Shown here piece after piece: positions 17,019 to 28,700 of a stretch of 34,713 nucleotides of DNA. The notes below the pieces were generated by a model. That model did no database searches. It saw only the letters and a list, made by a program, of their open reading frames with translations, and was not told the DNA's origin. The translations under genes were made by a program, and so were the position numbers. The stretch covers positions 1 through 34,713 of the forward strand of contig CAJXOD010000013.1 of assembly GCA_913057795.1 (NCBI GenBank), written 5' to 3'. This DNA comes from an uncultured Aquiluna sp. GTDB taxonomy: Bacteria > Actinomycetota > Actinomycetes > Actinomycetales > Microbacteriaceae. Every line of letters starts with the position of its first letter. Position 1 is the first letter of the stretch.

Positions 17019-18209
17019 TTACTTGGTGACCTTTGTAACGGTACCGGCACCTACAGTGCGGCCACCCTCACGGATCGCGAAACGTAGTCCCTCTTCCATC
17101 GCGATTGGCTGGATTAGCTCCACGCCCATCTCGGTGGTGTCGCCAGGCATAACCATTTCGGTACCAGCTGGCAAGGTGATAACACCAGTTACGTCAGTGG
17201 TACGGAAGTAGAACTGCGGACGGTAGTTCGCGTAGAACGGGTTGTGACGGCCACCCTCATCCTTAGCAAGGATGTAGACGTTGGCGTCGAAGTTGGTGTG
17301 AGGCGTGATCGAACCTGGCTTACAGACAACCTGGCCTCGCTCTACATCCTCGCGCTTGGTACCACGCAATAGAAGTCCAACGTTCTCGCCAGCCTCCGCG
17401 TAGTCAAGTAGCTTGCGGAACATTTCGATTCCGGTAACTGTGGTCTTCTGCTTGTCGCGGATACCAACGATTTCGACTTCGTCGTTTACGTTTACAGTTC
17501 CGCGCTCGACCTTACCGGTGATAACGGTTCCACGACCAGTGATAGTGAACACGTCCTCGACAGGCATTAGGAATGCCTTGTCGATGTCGCGCTTTGGCTC
17601 TGGAATGTGTGCGTCACAAGCCTTGATTAGCTCGTAAACCTTCTCGGCCCAAACTGGGTCACCCTCAAGTGCCTTTAGAGCTGATACCTGGACAACTGGT
17701 GCGTCGTCGCCTGGGAACTCGTACTTGGAAAGAAGTTCGCGAACTTCAACCTCTACAAGCTCAAGAATTTCAGAATCGTCGACCATGTCGGACTTGTTTA
17801 GGGCAACAACGATGTAAGGAACTCCAACCTGACGAGCAAGAAGCACGTGCTCCTTGGTCTGAGGCATTGGTCCATCAGTTGCAGCAACAACCAAGATTGC
17901 GCCGTCCATCTGGGCAGCTCCGGTAATCATGTTCTTGATGTAGTCAGCGTGACCCGGTGCGTCTACGTGAGCGTAGTGACGCACGTCGGTCTGGTACTCA
18001 ACGTGTGAGATGTTGATAGTAATACCGCGCTGCTTCTCCTCTGGGGAGTTGTCGATCTGATCGAACGCATAGCTTGTGTTCTGATCAGGGAACTTGTCGT
18101 GCAGTACTTTTGTAATTGCCGCAGTCAGAGTGGTCTTACCGTGGTCAACGTGACCAATGGTTCCGATGTTGACGTGCGGCTTTGTGCGCTCGAATTTCGC
18201 CTTAGCCAT
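17019..18209 (-). CDS. tuf: Elongation factor Tu
   Basis: EF-Tu is the GTPase that delivers aminoacyl-tRNA to the ribosome. The 396 residues are standard: P-loop GHVDHGKT (19-26), switch [25 protein letters not shown], and the guanine-recognition motif NKSD (usually NKxD). The C-terminal barrels contain [13 protein letters not shown] and [24 protein letters not shown] follows AGGAGG by seven bases. The 102-nt gap after fusA suggests an additional own promoter. A strong terminator follows. Confidence 0.99.
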   Translation of the reverse strand: MAKAKFERTKPHVNIGTIGHVDHGKTTLTAAITKVLHDKFPDQNTSYAFDQIDNSPEEKQRGITINISHVEYQTDVRHYAHVDAPGHADYIKNMITGAAQMDGAILVVAATDGPMPQTKEHVLLARQVGVPYIVVALNKSDMVDDSEILELVEVEVRELLSKYEFPGDDAPVVQVSALKALEGDPVWAEKVYELIKACDAHIPEPKRDIDKAFLMPVEDVFTITGRGTVITGKVERGTVNVNDEVEIVGIRDKQKTTVTGIEMFRKLLDYAEAGENVGLLLRGTKREDVERGQVVCKPGSITPHTNFDANVYILAKDEGGRHNPFYANYRPQFYFRTTDVTGVITLPAGTEMVMPGDTTEMGVELIQPIAMEEGLRFAIREGGRTVGAGTVTKVTK

Positions 18210-18268
18210 TTTGGGTCCTCCTGATGGATCCGTAGTAAATCATCGACCGGTGGGCCGACTCTGATTGG

Positions 18269-18295
18269 GTTTTACAGAATTTCTATCTTAGTCAA
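18269..18295 (-). promoter_or_regulatory. Weak candidate promoter upstream of tuf
   Basis: TTGACT (18290-18295) is followed after a short 15-base spacer by TAAAAC (18269-18274) in the 102-nt fusA-tuf gap. The -35 box is good, but the spacing and the -10 box are poor. An internal tuf promoter is common in bacteria, hence the entry. Confidence 0.25.
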
Positions 18296-18311
18296 GTTTA
18301 AGTAGTTTTTA

Positions 18312-20414
18312 CTACTCGCCTTTGGCCTTCTGTACGATTTCGTCAGCAACTGCCTTCGGAACCTCTGCGTAATTCTCGAACGTCATTGAGTAGACGGCTC
18401 GACCAGAGGTCTTCGAACGAAGGTCACCAACGTAACCAAACATCTCCGAAAGTGGCACTAGGGCGCGAATAACTTTCACGCCTGTCGCTTCTTCCATCGA
18501 CTGTATCTGCCCGCGTCGTGAGTTTAGGTCTCCGATTACGTCTCCCATATATTCCTCTGGGGTACGAACTTCGACTGCCATCAACGGCTCGAGTAGAACT
18601 GGGTCTGCCAATCGAGCGGCCTCTTTAAAGACCATCGATCCGGCAAGCTTAAACGCCATTTCTGACGAGTCAACATCGTGGTAAGCACCATCTAGCAAGG
18701 TGGCCTTCACTCCAACGACTGGGTATCCCGCTAGCACACCGGACTGCATTGCGTCCTTCATGCCGGCATCAACCGACGGAATGTACTCGCGTGGCACGCG
18801 ACCACCGGTTACGGCGTCTACGAATTCATAAATGGTGTCGCCCTCAACAACTAGAGGCTCAAGCTTGATCTGCACCTTCGCGAACTGACCCGAACCACCG
18901 GTCTGCTTCTTGTGTGTGTAGTCGTGCTTTAGAACCGTGCGACGGATTGTCTCGCGGTACGCAACCTGCGGCTTACCGACGTTGGCTTCAACACCGAACT
19001 CACGGCGCATGCGGTCAACCAGAATGTCCAAGTGAAGCTCGCCCATTCCAGAAATAATCGTCTGGCCAGTATCGATGTCGTTCACAACTCGGAATGTTGG
19101 GTCTTCTTCAGCAAGCTTCTGAATAGCAATTCCAAGCTTTTCCTGGTCTGACTTTGTCTTTGGCTCAATGGCCACGGAGATAACTGGCTCCGGGAAGGTC
19201 ATCGACTCCAACACAATCTGGTTGTCCAAATCGCACAAAGTATCACCGGTTGTGGTGTCCTTCAGGCCAATGGCTGCATAGATGTGGCCAGCGGTGACAC
19301 CGCTGATAGGAATTTCCTTGTTGGCGTGCATCTGGAAAACTTTTCCGATGCGCTCTTTGCGTCCCTTTGTAGAGTTCGCAACAGCGTCGCCAGCGTTAGC
19401 TTTTCCAGAGTAAACCCGGATGTAGGTCAAACGACCAAAGAATGGGTGCGTAACAACCTTGAACGCAAGGGCCGCAAAAGGCTCATTGACGTCAGGCTTA
19501 CGAGTGATTCGCTTTTCCTCGTCGCGAGGATCTCCACCCTCGACGCTTGCAACATCAAGTGGGGATGGAAGGTAATCCAAGACAGCATCCAGCATTGGCT
19601 GAACACCCTTGTTCTTGAAAGCGGAACCGCAAAGAATCGGGTAAGCAGCGCTGTTGACAGTCAGCTTACGAATTGCCTCTTTGATTTCCGCAACAGTCAT
19701 CTCTGTGCCGTTGAAGTACTTCTCCATTAGCTCGTCAGAAGTGTCGGCAACGGCCTCGATTAGCTGAGCGCGGTACTCATCGGCCTTGGCCTGCATGTTC
19801 TCTGGAATCGGTTCGATTTCATACTTCGTGCCCATTTCGACGTCTCCACGCCAGGTTAGCGCGCGCATCTCAACTAGGTCGATAACACCTTCGAACTCAT
19901 TTTCGGCTCCGATTGGAAGCTGAATTACTAATGGCTTGGCACCTAGTCGATCAATAATGGTTTTCACGGTGAAGTAGAAATCAGCACCCAACTTGTCCAT
20001 CTTGTTCACAAAACAAATACGTGGAACGTTGTACTTGTCAGCCTGACGCCAAACGGTCTCGGACTGAGGCTCCACGCCTTCCTTACCGTCGAAAACAGCA
20101 ACGGCACCGTCTAGGACACGCAACGAACGCTCCACCTCAACGGTGAAGTCGACGTGACCGGGGGTGTCGATGATGTTGATCTGGTTGTCTTTCCAGAAAC
20201 AGGTTGTCGCAGCAGAGGTGATAGTGATTCCACGCTCTTGCTCTTGCTCCATCCAGTCCATCTGAGATGCACCATCGTGAGTTTCACCGATCTTGTGAGT
20301 GATGCCTGTGTAGAACAGGATTCGCTCAGTCGCGGTTGTCTTACCGGCGTCAATGTGCGCCATGATGCCGATGTTACGAACCTTGTTCAGGTCAGTGAGC
20401 ACGTCTTGTGCCAC
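18312..20414 (-). CDS. fusA: Elongation factor G
   Basis: EF-G is the GTPase that drives ribosomal translocation and, with RRF, recycling. The 700 residues match the family. The G domain has AHIDAGKT (19-26), [21 protein letters not shown] and NKMDKLGAD. Domain IV contains [18 protein letters not shown] and [18 protein letters not shown], and domain V ends [16 protein letters not shown]. The start is GTG with GGAGG five bases upstream. It follows rpsG by 84 nt within the str operon. Confidence 0.99.
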   Translation of the reverse strand: MAQDVLTDLNKVRNIGIMAHIDAGKTTATERILFYTGITHKIGETHDGASQMDWMEQEQERGITITSAATTCFWKDNQINIIDTPGHVDFTVEVERSLRVLDGAVAVFDGKEGVEPQSETVWRQADKYNVPRICFVNKMDKLGADFYFTVKTIIDRLGAKPLVIQLPIGAENEFEGVIDLVEMRALTWRGDVEMGTKYEIEPIPENMQAKADEYRAQLIEAVADTSDELMEKYFNGTEMTVAEIKEAIRKLTVNSAAYPILCGSAFKNKGVQPMLDAVLDYLPSPLDVASVEGGDPRDEEKRITRKPDVNEPFAALAFKVVTHPFFGRLTYIRVYSGKANAGDAVANSTKGRKERIGKVFQMHANKEIPISGVTAGHIYAAIGLKDTTTGDTLCDLDNQIVLESMTFPEPVISVAIEPKTKSDQEKLGIAIQKLAEEDPTFRVVNDIDTGQTIISGMGELHLDILVDRMRREFGVEANVGKPQVAYRETIRRTVLKHDYTHKKQTGGSGQFAKVQIKLEPLVVEGDTIYEFVDAVTGGRVPREYIPSVDAGMKDAMQSGVLAGYPVVGVKATLLDGAYHDVDSSEMAFKLAGSMVFKEAARLADPVLLEPLMAVEVRTPEEYMGDVIGDLNSRRGQIQSMEEATGVKVIRALVPLSEMFGYVGDLRSKTSGRAVYSMTFENYAEVPKAVADEIVQKAKGE

Positions 20415-20498
20415 GGTTGCCTCCGAAGAAATTTATTGACTAGGGGTTTGATGCTTGTGCCACCGAGGATCAAGACCCTCGATGCCAGTATTTGGTTT

Positions 20499-20969
20499 TT
20501 ACCAGCGGTAGTGAGCGAAGGCCTTGTTGGCCTCAGCCATCTTGTGAGTGTCCTCGCGACGCTTCACAGCGGCACCAAGGCCGTTAGAAGCATCAAGAAT
20601 TTCATTCATCAGACGCTCGGTCATGGTCTTTTCGCGACGTTGCTTCGCAAACTGAACCAACCAACGCATAGCCAAGGTGTTAGCACGGTGGCTCTTAACC
20701 TCGATTGGCACCTGGTAAGTCGAGCCACCAACACGGCGAGAACGTACCTCGACTGTTGGGCGGACGTTGTCCAGAGCCTTCTTTAGAAGAACCACTGGGT
20801 CGTCGCCGGTCTTGACGTTGGTGCCTTCTAGGGCACCGTAAACGATTTTTTCTGCAATTGACTTCTTACCGTCAAGCAAAATCTTGTTTACTAATTGCGA
20901 CACAACTGGGGAACCGTAAACCGGATCCATAGCGACTGGGCGCTTAGCTACTGGGCCTTTACGAGGCAT
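20499..20969 (-). CDS. rpsG: 30S ribosomal protein S7
   Basis: S7 nucleates assembly of the 30S head and contacts the E-site tRNA. The 156 residues are standard: [65 protein letters not shown] and the C-terminal [14 protein letters not shown]. The ATG overlaps the rpsL stop by one base (TAATG). Confidence 0.99.
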   Translation of the reverse strand: MPRKGPVAKRPVAMDPVYGSPVVSQLVNKILLDGKKSIAEKIVYGALEGTNVKTGDDPVVLLKKALDNVRPTVEVRSRRVGGSTYQVPIEVKSHRANTLAMRWLVQFAKQRREKTMTERLMNEILDASNGLGAAVKRREDTHKMAEANKAFAHYRW

Positions 20970-21340
20970 TACTTACCCTTCTTTGCGCCGTAGAGACTAC
21001 GAGCCTGCTTACGGTCTTTCACTGCCTGAGTGTCCAGGGCACCACGAATGATCTTGTAACGAACACCGGGTAGGTCCTTCACGCGGCCACCACGGATAAG
21101 CACCATCGAGTGCTCCTGAAGGTTGTGACCTTCGCCCGGAATGTACGCGGTTACCTCGGTACCGTTTGACAGCTTGACACGTGCCACCTTGCGAAGCGCA
21201 GAGTTCGGCTTCTTTGGGGTGGTGGTGTACACACGGGTGCATACACCGCGCTGCTGCGGGTTAGCCTTTAGGGCTGGAGCCTTGGTCTTGGTGACCTTTG
21301 GGCTGCGTCCCTTGCGAACCAACTGCTGAATTGTTGGCAC
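20969..21340 (-). CDS. rpsL: 30S ribosomal protein S12
   Basis: S12 monitors decoding at the A site. I start it at GTG 21340 ([11 protein letters not shown], 123 residues), which has AGGAG five bases upstream. A longer frame from 21442 would add 34 non-homologous residues lying over the leader. [13 protein letters not shown] and [11 protein letters not shown] carry the wild-type Lys residues whose replacement gives streptomycin resistance, so the allele looks sensitive. It is the first gene of the str operon, behind its own promoter. Confidence 0.98.
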   Translation of the reverse strand: MPTIQQLVRKGRSPKVTKTKAPALKANPQQRGVCTRVYTTTPKKPNSALRKVARVKLSNGTEVTAYIPGEGHNLQEHSMVLIRGGRVKDLPGVRYKIIRGALDTQAVKDRKQARSLYGAKKGK

Positions 21341-21459
21341 TTGTTCTCCTCGTTCATTAATCTTTGGCGCGCCAGAACGGCGCTTTATAACCAAAGGTTT
21401 TGGCCGTGTTCTCGAACATTCACGAGAGCTGGCCTGATACATGCAGTTGCATGACCAGC
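21341..21459 (-). promoter_or_regulatory. Structured rpsL leader
   Basis: About 115-120 untranslated nucleotides separate the predicted start of transcription from the rpsL GTG. They contain the palindrome CATGCA-GT-TGCATG (21440-21453), framed by GCTGG / CCAGC (21428-21459), and a GC-rich 5-bp hairpin GCGCC / GGCGC (21369-21383). A leader this long contrasts with the leaderless genes nearby and could support feedback control of the str operon by a ribosomal protein. No known motif is recognised. Confidence 0.5.
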
Positions 21460-21463
21460 CCTA

Positions 21464-21493
21464 AGCATACCCGTAGCCCGTGAGAACGGTCAA
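21464..21493 (-). promoter_or_regulatory. Promoter of the str operon
   Basis: TTGACC (21488-21493) and TATGCT (21464-21469) are separated by 18 bases on the minus strand: a near-consensus -35 and a TANNNT -10 typical of actinobacterial housekeeping sigma. It lies just after the rpoC stop and drives rpsL-rpsG-fusA, and probably tuf. Confidence 0.75.
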
Positions 21494-21514
21494 ATGGTTT
21501 TTTAGTTGTCTTGG

Positions 21515-24500
21515 TTACTTCTCATCGATTGCAAATGGATCCGAAACACTCAAGCTGAGCTCCTGCGAATCTAGATCGGTTGGGTCGTAACCCTGGTCCG
21601 ACCAGATTCGGTTTGGATAGCGCTCGGCTTTCGCCTCTTCTGTTCCATCTACTTCGAAGTTGCGGTAAGCCAATAGTCCAGTTCCAGCTGGAATTAGCTT
21701 TCCGATGATCACGTTTTCCTTTAGACCCACAAGCCTGTCCTCACGGCGATCTAGCGCCGCTTGGGTTAGGACTCGAGTGGTCTCCTGGAAGGATGCCGCA
21801 GATAGCCAAGACTGAGCAGCAAGTGAAGCACGGGTCATACCCATTACCTCTTGACGAGCACTGGCGGGACGATTGCCCTGCGCAACTGCCTGACGGTTCT
21901 TGCCTGCAAAGCTCTGGCGATCGATGATCTCACCTGGAAGCATGTTGGTGTCTCCAGAGTCGATTACGGTCACCTTGTTCAACATCTGACGGACAATTAC
22001 CTCAAGGTGCTTGTCGTGCAGCGGAACGCCCTGTGAGCCATAAATGGCCTGAACACCGCGAATGATTTCCGCAGCCGCTTCACGCGAACCACGAATCATC
22101 AAAACCTCGTGTGGAATTGGAGTTCCATCGACCAAGTAATCTCCGGCGTCAACCATGTCACCCTTTTGAACCACTAGGTCGCCGACTGAGGCAACGATTG
22201 TGATCGGAAGGTAAGGACTTAGCTTCTTGAAGGTCTTCGATGCAGTACGGCTGAAGCTGTACTGAGTCGCAAGCGCCTCAGCTTCCTTCTCGGCCTTCTC
22301 GCCCTGTGGGCGAACGTAGACTTCGAAGCTCTTGGTTCCGGTTAGGGAAACCTTCTCAACGATGTCCACTTGACCGGCCCAGAATGCCATAACAGCAACC
22401 TTGCCAGCTTGACGCCATCCAACACGAGCTTCTAGAAGGTCAGTAACACCGTTCAGACCCTGCGTGATGTCATAGGAAATCAGACGCTCAACACGAACCT
22501 TCTGGCCACCAATTGACTTCAGAATGGTCTGCTTCTTGGCGCTCGATGCGGCTCCTCCGGTGTGGAAGGTACGCATTGTTAGCTGAGTACCAGGCTCACC
22601 GATTGACTGAGCGGCGATGATTCCAATTGCCTCACCCACAGTCACCTTTTGGTTTGTGGCGAGCGAAACACCGTAGCAAGCCGCGCAGATACCGAATTCA
22701 GCCTCACAAGTTAGAACGGAGCGAACAGTTATTGTTTCAACTCCGGCTTCCTTGATTCGTCTTGCCGCAGAGTGATCAATGTTCACACCGGCAGGAAGAA
22801 GAACTGTTTTTCCCTGCTTGACGTCAACAAGATTCGTACGACCAACGATTGAAAGCTCAACCTGCTCTTGATCCAGAAGATCCTTGTCCAGACCCTTGGT
22901 GGTTCCACAGTCCTCAATCTGAATGATGACATCCTGTGCCACGTCGACCAAACGACGGGTTAGGTAACCCGCTGCAGCAGTCTTCATGGCGGTGTCAGCG
23001 TTACCCTTACGGGCTCCAGTTGCGTTAATGAAGTACTCGTGAGGGGTTAGACCCAATAGGTAGTTACCCTTCACTGGCATCGGAGCAAAGTCACCCGATG
23101 AGGTTGCAACCGGCCCACGCATACCCATGATGGAACGAATCTGTAGCCAGTTACCTCTGGCGCCAGATGTGACCATCTTGTAGATCGCATTGTCGGTCGG
23201 GATCGATTCGCGCAGTAGCTGCTCGATTTCGGCAGTCTCCTTGAACCAAAGTGCTCCAAGCTCATCTCGACGCTCCAGGTCTGACTTCAGACCATTGTCG
23301 AATGCTTCCTGAATCTTGGTGTGAGCCTTCTCGGCCTTGACGATCCTGGAGGCTCGCTCCTTGTCGAAGGTGCCCTTCGGGTCAAAGTTGGCATCAGAGA
23401 TAGCCATCGAAACGCCGGCACGTGTTGCCCAGTGGAATCCAGCATCCTTCAAGGCGTCAAGGGAAAGTGCAACCTCAGTGCGGCTGAAGAGCTCGACCAA
23501 GTCAGAAACAATCTGGCCTAGCTCTTTTTTGCCGACTTGCATCTCCACGAATGGATATGAAAGAGGAAGCGTCTCGTTGAATAGCGCACGACCAAATGTG
23601 GTCTCGCGCAATTCACCCTCGATGCGAATTCGAACCTTGGCGCCTAGATCGAGGCCGCCAATGTCAAAGGCCATCTGGGCCTCTCCCATTGAGGTGAAGG
23701 CTAGGCCCTCACCAGTGCCGCCAGGAACTTCAGCGGTTAGGTGGAAGAGCCCAATGATCATGTCCTGGGTAGGTGTAGCAACCGGACGTCCGTCCGATGG
23801 CTTCAGAATGTTGTTCGAAGCAAGCATCAAGATGCGGGCCTCAGCCTGCGCCTCAACTGACAGAGGAAGGTGAACAGCCATCTGGTCACCGTCGAAGTCG
23901 GCGTTGAAGGCCGCACAAACAAGCGGGTGAAGCTGAATAGCCTTGCCCTCAACCAGTTGTGGCTCGAATGCCTGGATTCCCAAACGGTGCAAGGTAGGTG
24001 CGCGGTTTAGTAGCACTGGACGCTCACGAATAACTTCCTCGAGAACTCCCCAGACCTGTGGTCGGCTTCTTTCAACCATGCGCTTAGCGCTCTTGATGTT
24101 CTGAGCAAGGCCCATGTCAACAAGACGCTTCATTACATATGGCTTGAATAGCTCAAGGGCCATCAGCTTTGGAAGTCCACACTGGTGAAGCTTCAACTGC
24201 GGTCCAACCACGATTACGGAACGGCCAGAGTAATCAACTCGCTTACCCAGAAGGTTCTGACGGAAACGACCCTGCTTACCCTTTAGAAGGTCAGACAGTG
24301 ACTTCAGTGCACGGTTACCGGTTCCGGTAACAGCGCGACCGCGGCGACCGTTGTCAAACAGTGCGTCAACGGCTTCCTGAAGCATGCGCTTCTCGTTGTT
24401 CAAAATGGTCTTTGGAACAGCGCCTAGATCAACGAATCGCTTTAGACGGTTGTTACGGTTGATCACCCTGCGGTACAGGTCGTTTAGATCGCTGGTCGCG

Positions 24501-25693
24501 AAGCGGCCACCGTCTAGCTGAACCATTGGGCGAATCTCCGGAGGTAGTACCGGAAGAACCGATAGAACCATGGAAGTTGGAGGAGTGCCGGACTGAGCGA
24601 AGCTGTTTACAACCTTCAGGCGCTTGATGGCCTGAGTCTGCTTAGAGCCCTTGGTGGTTGCAATCTCGGCGCGCAATTCTGCAGCTGCGCCCTCAAGATC
24701 GAATGCAGCCAATACCTGCAGTACTGCCTCGGCACCGATTGAAGTTATTACGTAGTCGGAGAAGTAGTAATCGAAGTAGTCAAAGACCACGTCGTTTGGC
24801 ATTAGCTGGCCGACTTCCGCCGTTAGGAACATGCGCCATGCCAACTGCTCCTTGTGAAGGTTTGCCGGACGCTCTAGACGGGCGTACTCGCGGACAATCT
24901 TGTCCACCTTCTTTTTGATGTCGGCAATCAATTTCTTGATTTTCTTGGCCTCATCGGTGGTGCGAACAACGGTGTCGTCCTGCTCTTCGTCAGACATCTG
25001 AGCTAAGGTTCGGACGGACCAGAATGCATCCGCATCCTTTTCCTCTGAGTCAATTAGCTGCTCCAGGCTCTTGGAGAACTGCTTCTCGATCCAACGAGGT
25101 GCCTCCCAGAACTTGTTGGAGATCTGCATTACCAAGCCAAGTTCGCGCATTGCAGCGATCTCTTCGCCGGCTGCGGCCTCAAACTCTTCTTCACGAGCAT
25201 CGATCAGAGCGCGAATACGGGTTACGTACTCGTCACGGACTAGGTCATACTCTGCGGTTCGCATCTCGTGGTCAATATCCATGACACGGTAAGCGGCAAA
25301 GTAAATGATCTTCTCTAGGTCTTTTGGTGCCATGTTCAATAGGTAACCCAGACGAGATGGAACACCCTTGAAATACCAGATGTGAGTTACAGGAGCGGCT
25401 AGCTCGATGTGACCCATGCGCTCACGACGAACCGAGGACTTTGTTACCTCTACGCCACAACGCTCACAGACAATTCCCTTGAAGCGAACTCGCTTGTACT
25501 TACCGCAAGAGCACTCCCAGTCCTTGGTTGGACCAAAGATCTTCTCGCAGAATAGGCCATCTTTTTCCGGCTTTAGAGTTCGGTAGTTGATGGTCTCAGG
25601 CTTCTTGACTTCACCTGATGACCAAGAGCGGATTTCCTCCGAGGTGGCAAGACCTACCCGGAGAGCACTGAAGTTTTCTACTTTCACAGACAT
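21515..25693 (-). CDS. rpoC: DNA-directed RNA polymerase subunit beta-prime
   Basis: Beta-prime is the catalytic-cleft subunit. Of 1392 residues, NADFDGDQM (597-605) chelates the catalytic magnesium. Cys61, 63, 76 and 79 form the N-terminal zinc ribbon, and Cys929, 996, 1003 and 1006 the second zinc site. The bridge helix to trigger loop region runs to [11 protein letters not shown] (1037-1047). Unusually, about 24 residues are inserted at 1051-1074 before DITQGL. The following segment (1081-1165) also departs from the normal LPRVxELFEARxPKG pattern. It is roughly 80-100 residues longer than typical actinobacterial RpoC. The start is ATG, 35 bases after rpoB. Confidence 0.98.
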   Translation of the reverse strand: MSVKVENFSALRVGLATSEEIRSWSSGEVKKPETINYRTLKPEKDGLFCEKIFGPTKDWECSCGKYKRVRFKGIVCERCGVEVTKSSVRRERMGHIELAAPVTHIWYFKGVPSRLGYLLNMAPKDLEKIIYFAAYRVMDIDHEMRTAEYDLVRDEYVTRIRALIDAREEEFEAAAGEEIAAMRELGLVMQISNKFWEAPRWIEKQFSKSLEQLIDSEEKDADAFWSVRTLAQMSDEEQDDTVVRTTDEAKKIKKLIADIKKKVDKIVREYARLERPANLHKEQLAWRMFLTAEVGQLMPNDVVFDYFDYYFSDYVITSIGAEAVLQVLAAFDLEGAAAELRAEIATTKGSKQTQAIKRLKVVNSFAQSGTPPTSMVLSVLPVLPPEIRPMVQLDGGRFATSDLNDLYRRVINRNNRLKRFVDLGAVPKTILNNEKRMLQEAVDALFDNGRRGRAVTGTGNRALKSLSDLLKGKQGRFRQNLLGKRVDYSGRSVIVVGPQLKLHQCGLPKLMALELFKPYVMKRLVDMGLAQNIKSAKRMVERSRPQVWGVLEEVIRERPVLLNRAPTLHRLGIQAFEPQLVEGKAIQLHPLVCAAFNADFDGDQMAVHLPLSVEAQAEARILMLASNNILKPSDGRPVATPTQDMIIGLFHLTAEVPGGTGEGLAFTSMGEAQMAFDIGGLDLGAKVRIRIEGELRETTFGRALFNETLPLSYPFVEMQVGKKELGQIVSDLVELFSRTEVALSLDALKDAGFHWATRAGVSMAISDANFDPKGTFDKERASRIVKAEKAHTKIQEAFDNGLKSDLERRDELGALWFKETAEIEQLLRESIPTDNAIYKMVTSGARGNWLQIRSIMGMRGPVATSSGDFAPMPVKGNYLLGLTPHEYFINATGARKGNADTAMKTAAAGYLTRRLVDVAQDVIIQIEDCGTTKGLDKDLLDQEQVELSIVGRTNLVDVKQGKTVLLPAGVNIDHSAARRIKEAGVETITVRSVLTCEAEFGICAACYGVSLATNQKVTVGEAIGIIAAQSIGEPGTQLTMRTFHTGGAASSAKKQTILKSIGGQKVRVERLISYDITQGLNGVTDLLEARVGWRQAGKVAVMAFWAGQVDIVEKVSLTGTKSFEVYVRPQGEKAEKEAEALATQYSFSRTASKTFKKLSPYLPITIVASVGDLVVQKGDMVDAGDYLVDGTPIPHEVLMIRGSREAAAEIIRGVQAIYGSQGVPLHDKHLEVIVRQMLNKVTVIDSGDTNMLPGEIIDRQSFAGKNRQAVAQGNRPASARQEVMGMTRASLAAQSWLSAASFQETTRVLTQAALDRREDRLVGLKENVIIGKLIPAGTGLLAYRNFEVDGTEEAKAERYPNRIWSDQGYDPTDLDSQELSLSVSDPFAIDEK

Positions 25694-25728
25694 ATGTTTA
25701 TTTCCTTCTGAAAATTCGAGATTCGGAA

Positions 25729-28700
25729 TTACTGGTAGGTGTTGAAGTCGGAGTCAGATGACAACTGCTCGTTGCGGCTCAGGTTGATGCCTAGTTCCTC
25801 AGCGGCGCGGTCGTTTTCAAACGCCTCGTCCTTCAAAACAACTACTTGGCCCTTGTTGTCGATTACCTCGACGTTTAGGCCCAGTGACTGCATTTCCTTT
25901 GCGAGTACTCGGAAGGACTCGGGGATACCAGGTGCCTGAATGTTCTCGCCCTTGACGATTGCCTCGTAGGTTCGAACACGGCCGGCGATGTCGTCCGACT
26001 TGATAGTCAATAGCTCCTGGAGAGTGTGCGCTGCGCCATAAGCCTGCAGTGCCCAAACTTCCATCTCACCGAATCGCTGTCCACCGAACTGAGCCTTACC
26101 ACCAAGTGGCTGCTGAGTAATCATGGAGTAAGGACCGGTGGAACGAGCGTGAATCTTGTCATCAACCAAGTGGTGCAGCTTCAACATGTACTTCACGCCA
26201 ACAGCAATTGGCATTGGGTAAGGCTCGCCGGAGCGGCCATCGAAGAGGTTAGCTTTACCACTGCCATCGATTAGGCGGTTGCCGTCTCGGTTTGGCAAAG
26301 TGTGATCTAGAAGACCCGCAACCTGGTTCTTGGTCGCGCCGTCGAATACCGGCGTGGCGACCTTAGTTCCAGCTGGAGCGCTGAAGAGGTCCTTAGACAT
26401 CTCATCTGCCCACTTAGCAACTCCGGAAACGTCCCAGCCCTGGCGGCAAACCCAACCAAGGTGTGATTCCAGAACCTGACCGAAGTTCATTCGACCAGGA
26501 ATACCCAGTGGGTTCAATACGATGTCAACCGGAGTTCCATCTTCCATGAACGGCATGTCCTCGACGGGCAAGATTTTAGCAATAACACCCTTGTTGCCGT
26601 GTCGTCCAGCAAGCTTGTCACCCTCGGTGATCTTTCGCTTCTGGGCGATGTAAACGACTACACGCTTGTTGACGCCAGCACCGAGCTCGTCGCCCTCTTC
26701 AGCGTCAAATACCTTGACACCAATGATGGTTCCCTGCTCACCGTGTGGCACCTTCAAAGATGTGTCTCGAACTTCACGCGATTTCTCGTTGAAGATCGCA
26801 CGCAATAGTCGCTCCTCGGCTGAAAGCTCAGTCTCACCCTTAGGCGTGACTTTTCCAACCAGGATGTCTCCCGGGCGAACTTCGGCTCCGATTCGAATAA
26901 TTCCACTCGCATCTAGCTGAGCAAGAGCTTCAACTGAGATGTTTGGGAGGTCAGAAGTAATTTCTTCGGCACCAAGCTTGGTGTCTCTGGCATCAACTTC
27001 GTACTCTTCGATGTGGATTGAAGAAAGGGTGTCGTTCTTTACTAGCTCCTGGCTCAGGATGATAGCGTCCTCGAAGTTGTAACCTTCCCACGGCATGAAT
27101 GCCACGAGCAGGTTCTTTCCAAGTGCTAGCTCACCATTCTCAGTGGATGGGCCGTCAGCCAAAACATCACCCTTTTCAACCCGCTGGCCGATTTCGATAA
27201 TCGCCTTCTGGTTGATTGCGGTGCCCTGGTTCGAGCGGTCAAACTTGCGAAGTGTGTAGTTTGAACGTGACCCATCGTCGTTCATCACAACGATCTGGTC
27301 AGCGTCGATTTCTTCCACAACACCGGCTAGCTCATTGATCAAAACCGCACCGGAGTCAATCGCCGCTAGGCGCTCCATGCCGGTTCCAACAAATGGGCTT
27401 TCTGCCTCTAGAAGAGGAACAGCTTGACGTTGCATGTTCGCACCCATCAAAGCACGTGACGAATCATCGTGCTCAAGGAATGGAATCAACGAAGTTGAAA
27501 CGCTGGCCAACTGTCGAGGGGAAATGTCGATGTAATCGACGTCCTCGGCCGCAACCTCAACCATGTCTCCACGGAAACGAGCAAAGGCACGTGGTCCAAC
27601 CAAAGTTCCATCAGCATTCAAAGGAGTATCGGCTCCGGCAATAACCTTGCCCTCTTCTGCAGAGGCGTCAAGGTAATCAACCTTCTTGCCGACCTTGTTG
27701 TCCTTCACCAAACGGTAAGGAGTTTCAATGAAGCCAAAAGCGTTGATCTTGCTGAAAGCGGTTAGTGATCCGATGAGACCAATGTTCGGGCCTTCTGGAG
27801 TCTCAACAGGACACATACGTCCATAGTGAGAAGGGTGAACGTCACGGACCTCCATTTGGGCACGCTCACGAGCGATACCTCCCGGTCCAAGTGCTGACAA
27901 GCGACGCTTGTGAGCAAGACCGGCCAATGGGTTGTTCTGATCCATAAACTGCGAAAGCTGGCTGGCACCAAAGAACTCTTTGATCGCCGAAACAACTGGG
28001 CGTAGGTTAATAAGCGTCTGCGGGGTGATCGCTTCAATGTCCTGAGTGGACATACGTTCGCGAACAACACGCTCCATGCGGCTCAGGCCGATTCGAACCT
28101 GGTTCTGAATCAACTCACCAACCGAACGAATACGACGGTTAGAGAAATCGTCGATGTCATCCGAACTAACAACTAGGTTGACCTTCTTGCCAGCCATCTT
28201 CACGTTGAACTCAGCTCGCTGAGTGTTTGAAGAAACGTTATTGGCCAGAGTTAGGTCGAATAGCAACAGATACTTCAAGGTTGCAACGATGTCCTCGTTG
28301 GTCAAAGTTGTGGTGTCTGCAGCCTGGTTAATGTTCAGCTTGCGGTTTAGCTTGTAACGTCCAACCTTCGCCAAGTTGTAACGCTTGCCCTCGAAGTAGG
28401 TTGAACGCAACCAAGCCTCGGCAACTTCAGCACCGGCAGCTTCGCCTCGCACCTTGCGGTAGACCTCGCGAAGTGCGTCTTCCTTGGTAAGGATTCCGTT
28501 TGGGAAAACCTTTGACTCGTCATATTCAAGCGTGCGCTCGATGATGTCATCGTCGTAGCTAATACCCAGTGGGCTTGCAAGTGCTGCAGCCTTAATGTCT
28601 GAGAACTCAGCGCGAATTTCTTCCTTGGAAAAACCAAGAGCCTTCAAAAAGATAGTTGCCGAAACCTTGGTCTTGCGGTCGACCTGCACCTGCAAGATTG

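Noticed and set aside
18301-18316. Palindrome AGTAGT-TTTT-ACTACT at the fusA stop
   Set aside because: It overlaps the stop codon, is AT-rich and has no T-run after it on the minus strand, so it is not a credible terminator.
21341-21442. Upstream start for rpsL
   Set aside because: The extra 34 residues do not belong to S12 and lie in the leader; GTG 21340 has AGGAG.
23337-23873. 178-codon plus-strand open frame inside rpoC
   Set aside because: Antisense shadow of a conserved gene; Ser/Pro-rich random-looking translation.
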